A stretch of DNA of 64,000 nucleotides from Pseudomonas phenolilytica. GTDB taxonomy: Bacteria; Pseudomonadota; Gammaproteobacteria; Pseudomonadales; Pseudomonadaceae. Of this stretch, positions 43,213 through 52,680 are shown piece after piece. Below the pieces are notes generated by a model. It was given only the letters and a program-made list of their open reading frames with translations. It made no database searches and had not been told where the DNA came from. Numbering within the stretch: position 1 is the first letter of the stretch; each line of letters begins with the position of its first letter. Location of the stretch: contig NZ_CP058908.1 in NCBI RefSeq assembly GCF_021432765.1, forward strand, positions 450,001-514,000, given 5' to 3'. Both the position numbers and the translations under genes were made by a program.

Positions 43213-43842
43213 TCAGTCGTCGCTGACGATATGGTGCTCGCCCCAGCGCGGCAGCATGTCCTGCGGGATATTGAGCAGGTTGAGGATGCGCGCGACGACG
43301 AAATCCACCAGATCGTCGATGGTCTGCGGCTGATGATAGAAGCCTGGCGAGGCCGGCAGGATCACCGCGCCCAGATTCGACAGCTTGAGCATGTTCTCCA
43401 GATGGATGCTCGAATACGGCGCCTCGCGCGGCACCAGGATCAGCTGGCGGCGCTCCTTGAGGGTGACGTCGGCGGCACGCTCGATCAGGTTGTTGCAGGC
43501 GCCGGTGGCGATTGCCGACAGCGTGCCGGTGGAACAGGGCACCACCACCATGGCGGTCGGCGCGCCCGAGCCGGAAGCCGGTGGGGCCATCCAGTCTTCC
43601 TTGGCGAACACACGGATCTGCCCGGCGGCGGCACCGGTGTACTCGGAGAGGAACGCCTGCATGGCCTGCGGCTTGGCCGGCAGCACCACATCGGTTTCGG
43701 TGGCCATCACCAGCTGTGCGGCCTTGGAGATCAGGAAGTGCACCTCGCGGTCTTCCTGGATCAGGCAATCGAGCAGGCGCAGACCGTACTGCGCGCCGGA
43801 GGCGCCGGTCATGGCCAAAGTGATGCGTTCCGGTCCGCTCAT
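43213..43842 (-). CDS. ubiX: Flavin prenyltransferase UbiX
   Basis: UbiX makes prenylated FMN, the cofactor of the UbiD decarboxylase in ubiquinone synthesis. The 209 residues start [27 protein letters not shown]. They contain the flavoprotein motifs [16 protein letters not shown], [18 protein letters not shown] ([18 protein letters not shown]) and [21 protein letters not shown]. mpl lies upstream on the same strand with a REP doublet between them. Confidence 0.95.
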   Translation of the reverse strand: MSGPERITLAMTGASGAQYGLRLLDCLIQEDREVHFLISKAAQLVMATETDVVLPAKPQAMQAFLSEYTGAAAGQIRVFAKEDWMAPPASGSGAPTAMVVVPCSTGTLSAIATGACNNLIERAADVTLKERRQLILVPREAPYSSIHLENMLKLSNLGAVILPASPGFYHQPQTIDDLVDFVVARILNLLNIPQDMLPRWGEHHIVSDD

Positions 43843-43867
43843 TCAATTTGCTCCTGATGCCATTCGC

Positions 43868-43941
43868 GTGGAAATGCCTGCGGCGATTTCCACCCTACCC
43901 ACGGTCCCCGTAGGGTGGAAAACCGCGAAGCGTTTTCCACC
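43868..43941. repeat. REP doublet between mpl and ubiX
   Basis: Two palindromes lie in opposite orientation with their GTAG heads facing each other. The first, 43868-43898, has arms GTGGAAAT/ATTTCCAC and ends CCTAC. The second, 43910-43941, reads GTAG then GGTGGAAAAC, an 8-base loop and GTTTTCCACC. The second ends one base before the mpl stop codon. GTAG-headed palindromes are the hallmark of REP elements mobilised by RAYT proteins. Confidence 0.8.
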
Positions 43942-43942
43942 G

Positions 43943-45292
43943 TTACGCCAGTGCGCCAGCCAACTTGCCGTGCAGCCCGCCAAACCCGCCGTTGCTCATG
44001 ACCACCACCTGCGTACCCGGCGTGGCGTCGGCCTTGACCTTGGCGATGATCGCCTCCAGCGAATCACAGACGGCGGTCGGTACCGGCGAGTCGGCGACGG
44101 TCGCGGCCAGATCCCAGCCGAGATTGGCCGGCGCATACCAGATCGCCTGATCGGCCAGCGCCACCGATTCGGCCAATCCCTCGCGATGCGCGCCGAGCTT
44201 CATCGAGTTCGAGCGCGGCTCGATGATGGCGATGATCGGCGTCGTGCCGACCTGCTTGCGCAAGCCGTCGAGGGTGGTGGCGATGGCGGTCGGGTGATGA
44301 GCGAAGTCGTCGTAGATGGTCACACCGCGCACTTCAGCCACCTTCTCCATGCGCCGCTTGACGCTCTTGAAGGCGCAAAGCCCGGCAATCGCCAGCTCTG
44401 GCACCACGCCGACATGCCGCGCCGCCGCCAGCGTGGCCAGCGCGTTGTTGACGTTGTGCCGGCCGGTCAGCTCCCACTCCACCACGCCCTGCACGGCGCC
44501 GTCGAAGCTCACCTCGAAGCGCGAACCGTCCTCGCGGAGCAGCCGGGCCTGCCACTGGCCACCCTCGCCGGTGGTCTGCACCGGCGTCCAGCAGCCCATG
44601 CCGATCACGCGCTTGAGCGCCGTTTCCGACGCGGGATGGATGATCAGCCCCTCACCCGGCACGGTGCGCACCAGATGGTGGAATTGCCGTTCGATGGCGG
44701 CGAGATCCGGAAAAATATCCGCGTGGTCGAATTCCAGATTGTTCAGGATCGCGGTGCGCGGGCGGTAGTGGACGAACTTGCTGCGCTTGTCGAAGAAGGC
44801 GCTGTCGTATTCGTCCGCCTCGACCACGAAGAACGGCGTGTCGCCCAGCCGCGCCGAGATGCCGAAGTTCTGCGGCACCCCACCGATGAGGAAGCCCGGA
44901 CTCATGCCGGCATGCTCCAGCACCCAGGCCAGCATGCTGCTGGTGGTGGTCTTGCCATGGGTGCCGGCGGCGGCCAGCACCCAACGGCCCTGCAGCACGT
45001 GATCGGCCAGCCACTGCGGGCCGGAGACATAGGGCATGCCCTTGTTCAGCACGTACTCGACCGCCGGGTTGCCGCGTGACAGCGCGTTACCCACCACCAC
45101 CAGATCGGGCGCGGGTTGCAGATGCGCCGGTTCGTAACCCTGCATCAGCTCGATGCCCTGGGCTTCGAGCTGCGTGCTCATCGGCGGATAGACGTTGGCA
45201 TCGGAACCGGTGACGCGATGGCCAAGCTCCTTGGCCAGCACCGCGAGCGAACCCATGAAGGTGCCGCAGATGCCGAGAATATGGATGTGCAT
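43943..45292 (-). CDS. mpl: UDP-N-acetylmuramate:L-alanyl-gamma-D-glutamyl-meso-diaminopimelate ligase
   Basis: Mpl recycles peptidoglycan by joining the cell-wall tripeptide to UDP-MurNAc. The 449 residues start MHIHILGICGTFMGSLAVLA. They contain the Mur-ligase ATP motif AAAGTHGKTTTSSMLAWVL and the central motifs VEADEYDSAFFDKRSKF and LEFDHADIFPD. The C-terminal domain has DDFAHHPTAIATTLDGLR. These distinguish Mpl from MurC. The ATG at 45292 is the family start; the frame is open 31 codons further upstream without similarity. Confidence 0.95.
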   Translation of the reverse strand: MHIHILGICGTFMGSLAVLAKELGHRVTGSDANVYPPMSTQLEAQGIELMQGYEPAHLQPAPDLVVVGNALSRGNPAVEYVLNKGMPYVSGPQWLADHVLQGRWVLAAAGTHGKTTTSSMLAWVLEHAGMSPGFLIGGVPQNFGISARLGDTPFFVVEADEYDSAFFDKRSKFVHYRPRTAILNNLEFDHADIFPDLAAIERQFHHLVRTVPGEGLIIHPASETALKRVIGMGCWTPVQTTGEGGQWQARLLREDGSRFEVSFDGAVQGVVEWELTGRHNVNNALATLAAARHVGVVPELAIAGLCAFKSVKRRMEKVAEVRGVTIYDDFAHHPTAIATTLDGLRKQVGTTPIIAIIEPRSNSMKLGAHREGLAESVALADQAIWYAPANLGWDLAATVADSPVPTAVCDSLEAIIAKVKADATPGTQVVVMSNGGFGGLHGKLAGALA

Positions 45293-45502
45293 TGAAGACC
45301 TCTGCAATGCCTGCGCGACGCCCGTCGGGGGCGGCCGGCAGGGGCCGGAAACTGCGCGGCAGATTAGCACAGCGCCGCGCCGCATCGGCCGCTCGACGGC
45401 GGCGCCGCACCCGAATGTCGGCTCGGTCGCAGACTGCCTGAAGCTGATCTACGCTGAAACGACCGCCGTTTTCACGACCCTTGCAAGAACCGGAGACTCA
45501 CC

Positions 45503-47023
45503 ATGCGTTACGCCCATCCCGGCACCGAGGGTGCCCTGGTCACGTTCAAACCCCGCTACGGCAACTACATCAACGGTCAGTTCGTCGAGCCGGTCGGCGG
45601 TCAGTACTTCACCAACCTGTCGCCGGTCAATGGCCAGCCGATCGCCGAGTTCCCGCGCTCCGACGCCGCCGATATCGAAAAGGCGCTGGACGCCGCGCAT
45701 GCCGCCGCCGACGCCTGGGGCAAGACCAGCGTGCAGGCGCGCGCACTGATCCTGCTGAAGATCGCCGACCGCATCGAAGCCAATCTGGAAAAGCTCGCCA
45801 TCACCGAAACCTGGGACAACGGCAAGGCCGTGCGCGAGACGCTGAACGCCGACATCCCGCTGGCGGCCGACCATTTCCGCTACTTCGCTGGCTGCATCCG
45901 CGCCCAGGAAGGCACCGCGGCGGAGATCGACGAGCACACCGCGGCCTACCACTTCCATGAACCGTTGGGCGTGGTCGGGCAGATCATTCCGTGGAACTTC
46001 CCGATCCTGATGGCCGCCTGGAAACTCGCCCCGGCGCTGGCCGCCGGCAACTGCGTGGTGTTGAAGCCCGCCGAGCAGACGCCGCTGGGCATCACCGTGC
46101 TGCTCGAATGCATCGGCGACCTGCTGCCGCCGGGCGTGCTCAACATCGTGCAGGGCTTCGGCCGCGAGGCCGGCGAGGCGCTGGCTTCGAGCAAGCGCAT
46201 CGCCAAGATCGCCTTCACCGGCTCCACCCCGGTCGGCTCGCACATCATGAAGCGCGCCGCCGAGAGCATCATCCCGAGCACCGTGGAGTTGGGCGGCAAG
46301 AGCCCGAACATCTACTTCGAGGACATCATGCAGGCCGAGCCGACCTTCATCGAGAAGGCCGCCGAAGGGCTGGTGCTGGGCTTCTTCAACCAGGGCGAAG
46401 TCTGCACCTGTCCGTCACGCGCGCTGGTGCAGGAATCGATCTACGCGCCGTTCATGGAAGCGGTGATGAAGAAGGTCGCGCAGATCAAGCGCGGCGACCC
46501 GCTGGACACCGAGACCATGGTCGGCGCCCAGGCCAGCCAGCAGCAGTTCGACAAGATCATGTCGTACCTCAAGATCGCCCGCGAGGAAGGCGCCGAGGTG
46601 CTCACCGGTGGCGACGTGGAGCATCTGGAAGGCTCGCTGGCGACCGGCTATTACATCCAGCCGACGCTGCTCAAGGGCAACAACAAGATGCGCGTGTTCC
46701 AGGAGGAAATCTTCGGTCCGGTGATCGGCGTCACCACCTTCAAGGACGAAGCCGAGGCGCTGGCGATGGCCAACGACACCGAATTCGGCCTCGGCGCGGG
46801 CGTCTGGACGCGCGACATCAACCGCGCCTACCGCATGGGCCGTGGCATCAAGGCCGGTCGCGTGTGGACCAACTGCTACCACCTCTACCCGGCACATGCC
46901 GCGTTCGGTGGCTACAAGAAGTCCGGCGTCGGCCGCGAGACGCACAAGATGATCCTCGACCACTATCAGCAGACCAAGAACCTGCTGGTGAGCTACGACA
47001 TCAATCCGCTGGGTTTCTTCTGA
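45503..47023 (+). CDS. exaC: NAD-dependent aldehyde dehydrogenase (ExaC/acetaldehyde dehydrogenase type)
   Basis: This 506-residue class I/II aldehyde dehydrogenase has the cofactor and catalytic motifs [39 protein letters not shown] (general-base Glu) and [12 protein letters not shown] (nucleophilic Cys). It resembles ExaC and related acetaldehyde dehydrogenases. Its position directly upstream of the ethanolamine permease and eutBC suggests that it oxidises acetaldehyde released by EutBC to acetate. In P. aeruginosa a homologue in this place has been named for hydrazone oxidation, so specificity is open. A GGAG site precedes the ATG. Confidence 0.85.
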   Translation: MRYAHPGTEGALVTFKPRYGNYINGQFVEPVGGQYFTNLSPVNGQPIAEFPRSDAADIEKALDAAHAAADAWGKTSVQARALILLKIADRIEANLEKLAITETWDNGKAVRETLNADIPLAADHFRYFAGCIRAQEGTAAEIDEHTAAYHFHEPLGVVGQIIPWNFPILMAAWKLAPALAAGNCVVLKPAEQTPLGITVLLECIGDLLPPGVLNIVQGFGREAGEALASSKRIAKIAFTGSTPVGSHIMKRAAESIIPSTVELGGKSPNIYFEDIMQAEPTFIEKAAEGLVLGFFNQGEVCTCPSRALVQESIYAPFMEAVMKKVAQIKRGDPLDTETMVGAQASQQQFDKIMSYLKIAREEGAEVLTGGDVEHLEGSLATGYYIQPTLLKGNNKMRVFQEEIFGPVIGVTTFKDEAEALAMANDTEFGLGAGVWTRDINRAYRMGRGIKAGRVWTNCYHLYPAHAAFGGYKKSGVGRETHKMILDHYQQTKNLLVSYDINPLGFF

Positions 47024-47032
47024 TGGGCTGAA

Positions 47033-47057
47033 GGCGGCGGGCACCGCGCCCGCCGCC
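47033..47057 (+). terminator. Strong GC hairpin after the aldehyde dehydrogenase gene
   Basis: GGCGGCGGGC and GCCCGCCGCC pair perfectly around a 5-base loop, ten bases past the stop codon. No T run follows (GGTTAAAAC), so it may be a weak terminator or an mRNA-end stabiliser separating exaC from the eat-eutBC transcript. Confidence 0.5.
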
Positions 47058-47167
47058 GGTTAAAACAAGACGCCTGCGAGCGCCGCCGTGGTGCCGCGAA
47101 GCTCGATAAAGGTGCGTTCCTGCCAGACTTGGCTGACAAAACACCGCAACCGCCAGGTTTGCGGCGC

Positions 47168-47184
47168 GGGGCATGACGCTTGCT
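47168..47184 (+). promoter_or_regulatory. Sigma-54 (RpoN) promoter of eat-eutB-eutC
   Basis: GGCATG-ACGC-TTGCT matches the -24/-12 consensus TGGCACG-N4-TTGCA/T with the invariant GG (47170-47171) and GC (47182-47183) exactly ten bases apart. It lies 35 bases before the permease ATG, leaving room for a short leader and the GAGGA ribosome site. RpoN control of ethanolamine use is reported in P. aeruginosa. Confidence 0.65.
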
Positions 47185-47218
47185 AGGGAGAGTTGCCAAC
47201 CACCTGCGAGGAACGATC

Positions 47219-48667
47219 ATGGCTCTCGAACACAGCAGTTCAACGCCCCCGCAACACACCGTCGATTTCGAAACCGTCGGCAGCAGCTATTTCCAGGAAC
47301 GCGAACTGAAGAAAGGCGCCGCTGGCTGGGTGCTGCTGGTCGGCCTCGGCGTGGCCTACGTGATCTCCGGCGACTACGCCGGCTGGAACTTCGGCCTCGC
47401 CCAGGGCGGTTGGGGCGGGCTGTTCATCGCCACGCTGCTGATGGCGACCATGTACCTGTGCATGTGTTTCTCGCTGGCCGAGCTGTCCTCAATGGTGCCC
47501 ACCGCTGGCGGCGGCTACGGCTTCGCCCGCACCGCGTTCGGCCCGCTGGGCGGCTTTCTCACCGGCACGGCGATCCTGATCGAATACGCCATCGCGCCGG
47601 CGGCCATCGCCGTGTTCATCGGCGCCTACTGCGAGTCGCTGTTCGGCGTCGGCGGCTGGATGGTGTACCTGGCGTTCTACATCGTCTTCATCGGCATCCA
47701 CATCTTCGGCGTCGGCGAGGCGCTGAAGCTGATGTTCATCATCACCGCCATCGCCGCGCTGGCGCTCGCAGTGTTCATTTTGGCGATGGTGCCGCACTTC
47801 TCCGTCGACAAGCTGCTCGATATCGCGCCGACCACCGCTGCTGGCGCCAGCAATTTCCTGCCCTACGGCTACGTCGGCATCTGGGCGGCGATTCCCTACG
47901 CGATCTGGTTCTTCCTCGCCGTGGAAGGCGTGCCGCTGGCGGCCGAAGAGACCAAGAACCCGCAGCGCGACATGCCGCGCGGACTGATCGGCGCCATGCT
48001 GATCCTCGCCGCCTTCGCCGGGCTGATCCTGCTGGTCGGCCCCGGCGGCGCCGGCTCCAGCACGCTGGTCGAATCCGGCAACCCGCTGGTGGAGGCACTG
48101 ACCAGTGCCTACGGCGCGTCGACGTGGATGAGCGGCTTCGTCAACCTGGTCGGGCTGGCCGGGCTGATCGCCAGTTTCTTCTCGATCATCTTCGCCTACT
48201 CGCGGCAGATCTTCGCGCTGTCGCGGGCCGGCTACCTGCCGCGCAACCTGTCGCTGACCAACAGCAAGAAGGTGCCGGTGCTGGCACTGGTGATCCCGGG
48301 CATCATCGGTTTCGCCCTGTCGCTGACCGGTCAGGGCGATCTGCTGATTCTCGTCGCGGTGTTCGGCGCGACCATCTCCTACGTGCTGATGATGGCCTCG
48401 CACATCACCCTGCGCCTGCGCCGGCCGGACCTGCATCGCCCATACCGCACGCCCGGCGGCATCTTTACCTCGGGCGTGGCGCTGATTCTGGCGTGCGTCG
48501 CGGTGGTGGCGGGCTTTCTGGTCGACCCGCGCGTGGTCATCGGCGCGGTGATCATCTACGGCGTCTTCATTGCCTACTTCGCGCTCTACAGCCGGCATCA
48601 CCTGGTGGCCGGTACGCCCGAAGAGGAATTCGCCGCGATCGAGAAAGCCGAAGCGTCGTTGCACTGA
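47219..48667 (+). CDS. eat: Ethanolamine permease
   Basis: This 482-residue APC-superfamily permease has about twelve membrane helices. It starts MALEHSSSTPPQHTVDFETV with the hydrophilic N-terminus and VGSSYFQERELKKGAAGWVL seen in the Eat family. The segments SLAELSSMVPTAGGGYGFAR and FFLAVEGVPLAAEETKNPQRD are APC signatures. It should import ethanolamine for EutBC, whose genes follow after 15 bases. The ATG at 47219 has a GAGG site; thirteen upstream codons in frame are unsupported. Confidence 0.92.
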   Translation: MALEHSSSTPPQHTVDFETVGSSYFQERELKKGAAGWVLLVGLGVAYVISGDYAGWNFGLAQGGWGGLFIATLLMATMYLCMCFSLAELSSMVPTAGGGYGFARTAFGPLGGFLTGTAILIEYAIAPAAIAVFIGAYCESLFGVGGWMVYLAFYIVFIGIHIFGVGEALKLMFIITAIAALALAVFILAMVPHFSVDKLLDIAPTTAAGASNFLPYGYVGIWAAIPYAIWFFLAVEGVPLAAEETKNPQRDMPRGLIGAMLILAAFAGLILLVGPGGAGSSTLVESGNPLVEALTSAYGASTWMSGFVNLVGLAGLIASFFSIIFAYSRQIFALSRAGYLPRNLSLTNSKKVPVLALVIPGIIGFALSLTGQGDLLILVAVFGATISYVLMMASHITLRLRRPDLHRPYRTPGGIFTSGVALILACVAVVAGFLVDPRVVIGAVIIYGVFIAYFALYSRHHLVAGTPEEEFAAIEKAEASLH

Positions 48668-48682
48668 AGAAGGAGGCCGACA

Positions 48683-50074
48683 ATGACGTACTCGCACAGC
48701 GTGGGTGGCACCACCTGGCGCTTCGACGATCTGCGCGAGGTGATGGCCAAGGCCAGCCCGGCGCGCTCCGGCGACCTGCTCGCCGGGGTCGCGGCGGGCA
48801 GCGACGCCGAGCGCGTGGCGGCGCAGATGTGCCTGGCCGCCGTGCCGCTCAGGCGCTTTCTCGAAGAAGCCCTGATCCCCTACGAGAGCGATGAAGTCAC
48901 CCGGCTGATCATCGACAGCCACGACGCCGTCGCCTTCGCCCCGGTCAGCCACCTGACCGTGGGCGATTTCCGCAACTGGCTGCTCGGCGAGGAGGCGGAC
49001 GAGTCGTCGCTGACAGCCCTCGCACCGGGGCTGACGCCGGAGATGGTCGCCGCGGTGTCGAAGATCATGCGCGTGCAGGACCTGATCCTGGTGGCGCAGA
49101 AGGTTCGCGTCGTCACCCGCTTTCGCAACAGCATCGGCCTGGCCGGACGCATGTCCACCCGACTGCAGCCGAACCATCCCACCGACGACGGCGCCGGCAT
49201 CGCCGCGAGCATTCTCGACGGCCTGCTCTACGGCAACGGCGACGCGGTGATCGGCATCAACCCGGCCACCGACAGCACCGCCGGCATCTGCGAGCTGCTG
49301 AAGATGCTCGACGCCGTGATCAGTCGCTACGAGATCCCGACCCAGGGTTGCATCCTCACCCACGTCACCACCTCCATCGAGGCGATCAACCGCGGCGCGC
49401 CGCTGGACCTGGTGTTCCAGTCCATCGCCGGCACCGAGGCGGCCAACGCCAGCTTCGGCATCAACCTGGCAACGCTGCAGGAAGGCTACGAGGCCGGCCT
49501 GTCGCAGAAGCGCGGCACCCTCGGCGACAACCTCATGTATTTCGAGACCGGCCAGGGCAGCGCGCTGTCGGCGGGCGCCCATCACGGTGTCGATCAGCAG
49601 ACCTGCGAAGCCCGCGCCTACGCCGTCGCGCGCCGCTACAAGCCGCTGCTGGTGAACACCGTGGTCGGCTTCATCGGCCCGGAATACCTCTACAACGGCA
49701 AGCAGATCATCCGCGCCGGGCTGGAGGACCACTTCTGCGGCAAGCTGCTCGGCGTGCCCATGGGTTGCGACATCTGCTACACCAACCACGCCGAAGCCGA
49801 CCAGGACGACATGGACATGCTGCTGACCCTGCTCGGCACGGCGGGCATCAACTTCATCATGGGCATCCCGGGCTCGGACGACGTGATGCTCAACTACCAG
49901 ACCACCTCCTTCCACGACGCCCTCTACGTGCGTCAGGTGCTCGGCCTCAGGCCCGCGCCGGAGTTCGAGGAATGGCTGGCGAAGATGCAGATACTCCGGC
50001 AGGACGGCAATCGCCTGCAGCTCGGCCGCGAGCTGCCCGAGCCGTTTCGCCGGGCGCTGGAGCAGCTGGCATGA
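48683..50074 (+). CDS. eutB: Ethanolamine ammonia-lyase large subunit EutB
   Basis: EutB is the adenosylcobalamin-dependent enzyme's active-site subunit, a TIM barrel that turns ethanolamine into acetaldehyde and ammonia. The 463 residues show conserved blocks SRxxTRLQPNHPTDDGAGIAA-like (STRLQPNHPTDD), IGINPATDSTAGICELL, FQSIAGTEAANASFGINL, YFETGQGSALSAGAHHGVDQ and GVPMGCDICYTNHAEADQDDMD. The length equals the family norm. It is translated from a strong GGAGG site. No microcompartment shell genes adjoin it. Confidence 0.96.
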   Translation: MTYSHSVGGTTWRFDDLREVMAKASPARSGDLLAGVAAGSDAERVAAQMCLAAVPLRRFLEEALIPYESDEVTRLIIDSHDAVAFAPVSHLTVGDFRNWLLGEEADESSLTALAPGLTPEMVAAVSKIMRVQDLILVAQKVRVVTRFRNSIGLAGRMSTRLQPNHPTDDGAGIAASILDGLLYGNGDAVIGINPATDSTAGICELLKMLDAVISRYEIPTQGCILTHVTTSIEAINRGAPLDLVFQSIAGTEAANASFGINLATLQEGYEAGLSQKRGTLGDNLMYFETGQGSALSAGAHHGVDQQTCEARAYAVARRYKPLLVNTVVGFIGPEYLYNGKQIIRAGLEDHFCGKLLGVPMGCDICYTNHAEADQDDMDMLLTLLGTAGINFIMGIPGSDDVMLNYQTTSFHDALYVRQVLGLRPAPEFEEWLAKMQILRQDGNRLQLGRELPEPFRRALEQLA

Positions 50075-50103
50075 AGCCGCTCTTGCTGTCTCGGCCAGCC
50101 CCA

Positions 50104-50190
50104 GGTGGAAAACGCTGCGCGGCTTTCCACCCTACGCCGAAGCCCTCACCCGGCCCCGTAGGGTGGAAAACGACCGCAGGTCTTTTCCAC
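50104..50190. repeat. REP doublet inside the eutB-eutC interval
   Basis: Two palindromes face each other. Bases 50104-50135 read GGTGGAAAAC...TTTCCACC and end CTAC. Bases 50158-50190 start GTAG with arms GTGGAAAA/TTTTCCAC. They are the same family as those beside mpl and dxs. They fill half of the 169-base gap between eutB and eutC, so the operon carries an unusual structured spacer. Confidence 0.8.
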
Positions 50191-50243
50191 GCGTCTGCTC
50201 ACGCGTCTGTTCACGCGCCTGACCGCCACGCTCCGAGGTAGCC

Positions 50244-51038
50244 ATGCCCGACCGCTCGCCCACCATCGACAACCCCTGGCAGCACCTGCGTCAGCTGACC
50301 CCGGCACGCATCGCCCTTGGCCGGGCTGGCGTCAGCCTGCCCACCAGCGCGCAGCTGGACTTCCAGTTCGCCCATGCGCAGGCCCGCGATGCCGTGCACC
50401 TGCCGCTGGACTGCGAAGCGCTGGCCGCCGAACTGGACAAGCACGGCCTCGCCCATCTGCAGCTGCACAGCGCCGCCACCGATCGGCAAACCTATCTGCA
50501 GCGCCCGGACCTCGGCCGCCGACTCGACGAAGCCAGCGCCGCCATCCTCGATGCGCACGCGAAGGAAGGCTGCGACCTCACGCTGGTGATTGCCGACGGC
50601 CTCTCCGCCCTTGCCGTGCAGCGCCATGCCGTGCCGATGGCCCTGAAAATCGCCGAACAGGCCCGCACCGAAGGGTGGTCCCTCGGGCCGATCGGCCTGG
50701 TCGAGCAAGGCCGCGTCGCGATTGCCGACGAAATCGGCCAGCGGCTGAAGGCGCGCATGGTGGTGATCCTGCTCGGCGAGCGCCCGGGCCTCAGCTCGCC
50801 GGACAGCCTCGGGCTGTATTTCACCTGGGCGCCGCAGGTCGGCCGTCACGACGCGCAGCGCAACTGCATCTCCAACATCCGCCCGGAAGGCCTGAGCTAC
50901 AACCTCGCCGCGCACCGCCTGCTTTATCTGCTGCGCGAAGCCAGCCGTCGCCAGCTCTCCGGCGTGCAGCTCAAGGACGAAGCCGAAGTACCGACGCTGG
51001 ACGGCCAACCGCGCGCCGGCAATTTCCTCCTCGGCTAG
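50244..51038 (+). CDS. eutC: Ethanolamine ammonia-lyase small subunit EutC
   Basis: The 264 residues start [29 protein letters not shown] and contain the cobalamin-side motifs [35 protein letters not shown] and [13 protein letters not shown] of EutC. It completes the (EutB-EutC) hexamer. It lacks the long N-terminal encapsulation peptide of microcompartment-targeted EutC proteins, which fits a cytosolic enzyme. Its stop is five bases from the convergent phoD stop. Confidence 0.95.
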   Translation: MPDRSPTIDNPWQHLRQLTPARIALGRAGVSLPTSAQLDFQFAHAQARDAVHLPLDCEALAAELDKHGLAHLQLHSAATDRQTYLQRPDLGRRLDEASAAILDAHAKEGCDLTLVIADGLSALAVQRHAVPMALKIAEQARTEGWSLGPIGLVEQGRVAIADEIGQRLKARMVVILLGERPGLSSPDSLGLYFTWAPQVGRHDAQRNCISNIRPEGLSYNLAAHRLLYLLREASRRQLSGVQLKDEAEVPTLDGQPRAGNFLLG

Positions 51039-51043
51039 TCGGC

Positions 51044-52597
51044 TCAGGCCGACTGCCAGGGCTCCAGCGTCTGGCTGTAGACCACCGCCCCGTCGAGGCC
51101 GCGTAGGCTGACGTCGAGCGCACCTGTCTGCGCATCGATCTCCACCTCGCCGAAGAACTGGAAGCCCGCGCGCGGCGAGCTGTTGGCCACCGGCGCGGCC
51201 TTGTGGAACACCACCTCGGGGCCGAAGGTGGCATCCAGCGGATTCGGCCCGAAGCTGCCGGCGTTCAAGGGACCTGCGACGAACTCCCAGAACGGCTCGA
51301 ACTGCTGGAACGCGGCGCGATTGGGGTGATAGTGGTGCGCCGCGCAGTAGTGCACATCCGCCGTCAGCCACACGGTGTTGCGCACCCGCGCGCGCTGGAT
51401 GAAGGTCAGCAGCTCGGCGATTTCCAGTTCGCGGCCCAGCGCCGGGCCATCGTTGCCGTTGGCGATGGCCTCCCAGCGCGGGCCGTCCGGTACGTGCAAA
51501 CCGATGGGCATGTCGGCGGCGATGACCTTCCAGGTTGCGCGCGAGGACCGCAGCTCGCGCTTGAGCCAGTCCAGCTGCTCGCGGCCGAGAAACGCCGTGT
51601 CCGCGCCCTGCTCGGCCTGCAGGTTGTGCGTGTTCGGCCCGCGGTAGCTGCGCATGTCCAGCACGAACACCTCCAGCAGCGGCCCGTAGCTGACCTTGCG
51701 GTAAATGCGCCCGAGCCGGTCGCCACGCGCGATGCGCATCGGCGCGTATTCCAGATAGGCCTGCCGCGCGCGCCGCACCAGCGTATCGATATCGCGCACC
51801 TGCTGATAACGGTCATCCAGCACCTTGCTCGGCGACCAGTTGTTGGTCACTTCATGGTCGTCCCACTGCCAGATCTGCGGCACCTCGGCATTGAAGGCGC
51901 GCAGGTTCTCGTCCAGCAGGTTGTAGCGGTAGTTGCCGCGGAACTCGTCGAGCGTCTCGGCGACCTTGCTCTTCTCTTCGGTGACCAGGTTGCGCCAGGT
52001 GCTGCCGTCCTCGGCGGTCACTTCGGTGGGGATCGGCCCGTCGGCGTAGATCACATCGCCGCTGTGCAGGAAGAAGTCCGGCCGACGCTGGCGCATGGTT
52101 TCGTAGATGCGCATGCCGCCGAAGTCGGGGTTGATGCCATAGCCCTGCCCGCAGGTGTCGCCGCCCCAGACGAAGCGAATGTCGCGCGGGCGCTTCGGCG
52201 CGCTGCGCAGGTGGCCGAACCAGGGCTCGCTGAGCAGGCCGCTACGGGCATCCTCGAAACGCGCGCGGTAGAAGATCGACTGATCCGCCGGCAGCCCGCG
52301 CAGGTCCACGCGGGCGGTGAAGTCCAGGCTGGCGTCGGTGACCGGCGAAACCATGCGCCGCGGATTGCCGAAGCGACTGCGCGTATCCCACTCGACGATC
52401 AGCCGGCCGGGGCGGTCGCAGCGGCTCCAGACCAGCGCACGGTTGCCCTCGACCTCGCCGGACTGCACACCGTCGAGCATCTGTGGCCGCGCGCGCGGCG
52501 CGGCGATGATGGCGGGCGCGATGCCCAGGGCCGGCAGGGCGAGGCCGGCGCCGATGCCCTGCAGCAGCAGGCGGCGGTTGTGGTCCGGTGCGGTCAT
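51044..52597 (-). CDS. phoD: Alkaline phosphatase D family protein (PhoD), Tat-exported
   Basis: This 517-residue PhoD-type phosphodiesterase/phosphatase begins with a twin-arginine signal (NRRLLLQGIGAGLALPALG). The PhoD N-terminal domain follows, then the metallophosphatase domain with conserved blocks FVWGGDTCGQGYGINPD, FLHSGDVIYADGP, QIWQWDDHEVTNNWSP, VFVLDMRSYRGPN and NTVWLTADVHYCAAHHY. Such enzymes use calcium and iron and are exported folded by Tat. The ATG at 52597 has an AAGGAG site; an apparent longer frame upstream overlaps the RidA-like gene and is not real. It follows the CMD-RidA pair after 83 bases. Confidence 0.9.
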   Translation of the reverse strand: MTAPDHNRRLLLQGIGAGLALPALGIAPAIIAAPRARPQMLDGVQSGEVEGNRALVWSRCDRPGRLIVEWDTRSRFGNPRRMVSPVTDASLDFTARVDLRGLPADQSIFYRARFEDARSGLLSEPWFGHLRSAPKRPRDIRFVWGGDTCGQGYGINPDFGGMRIYETMRQRRPDFFLHSGDVIYADGPIPTEVTAEDGSTWRNLVTEEKSKVAETLDEFRGNYRYNLLDENLRAFNAEVPQIWQWDDHEVTNNWSPSKVLDDRYQQVRDIDTLVRRARQAYLEYAPMRIARGDRLGRIYRKVSYGPLLEVFVLDMRSYRGPNTHNLQAEQGADTAFLGREQLDWLKRELRSSRATWKVIAADMPIGLHVPDGPRWEAIANGNDGPALGRELEIAELLTFIQRARVRNTVWLTADVHYCAAHHYHPNRAAFQQFEPFWEFVAGPLNAGSFGPNPLDATFGPEVVFHKAAPVANSSPRAGFQFFGEVEIDAQTGALDVSLRGLDGAVVYSQTLEPWQSA

Positions 52598-52680
52598 GAC
52601 GGGGGTCTCCTTGCGGGTGGGTTTGTTCCGGTCTACCCACCGTGCTTGACAGTCCCGTGACGCGCCGACCGGCGGCACGC

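Noticed and set aside
43213..43846. Second overlapping minus-strand frame alongside ubiX
   Set aside because: The ubiX frame carries the family motifs. The alternative frame is shifted nonsense of the same region.
45470..45485. TTTCACG-ACCC-TTGCA, looking like a sigma-54 promoter before the aldehyde dehydrogenase gene
   Set aside because: It lacks the essential GG of the -24 element, and its predicted start site would fall inside or past the ribosome site, about seven bases before the ATG.
47489..49915. Very long open frame (about 800 codons) on the minus strand across eat and eutB
   Set aside because: It lies antisense to two clear genes in GC-rich DNA where the third codon position keeps stops rare. 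It has low-complexity Asp/His/Arg-rich sequence and no family resemblance.
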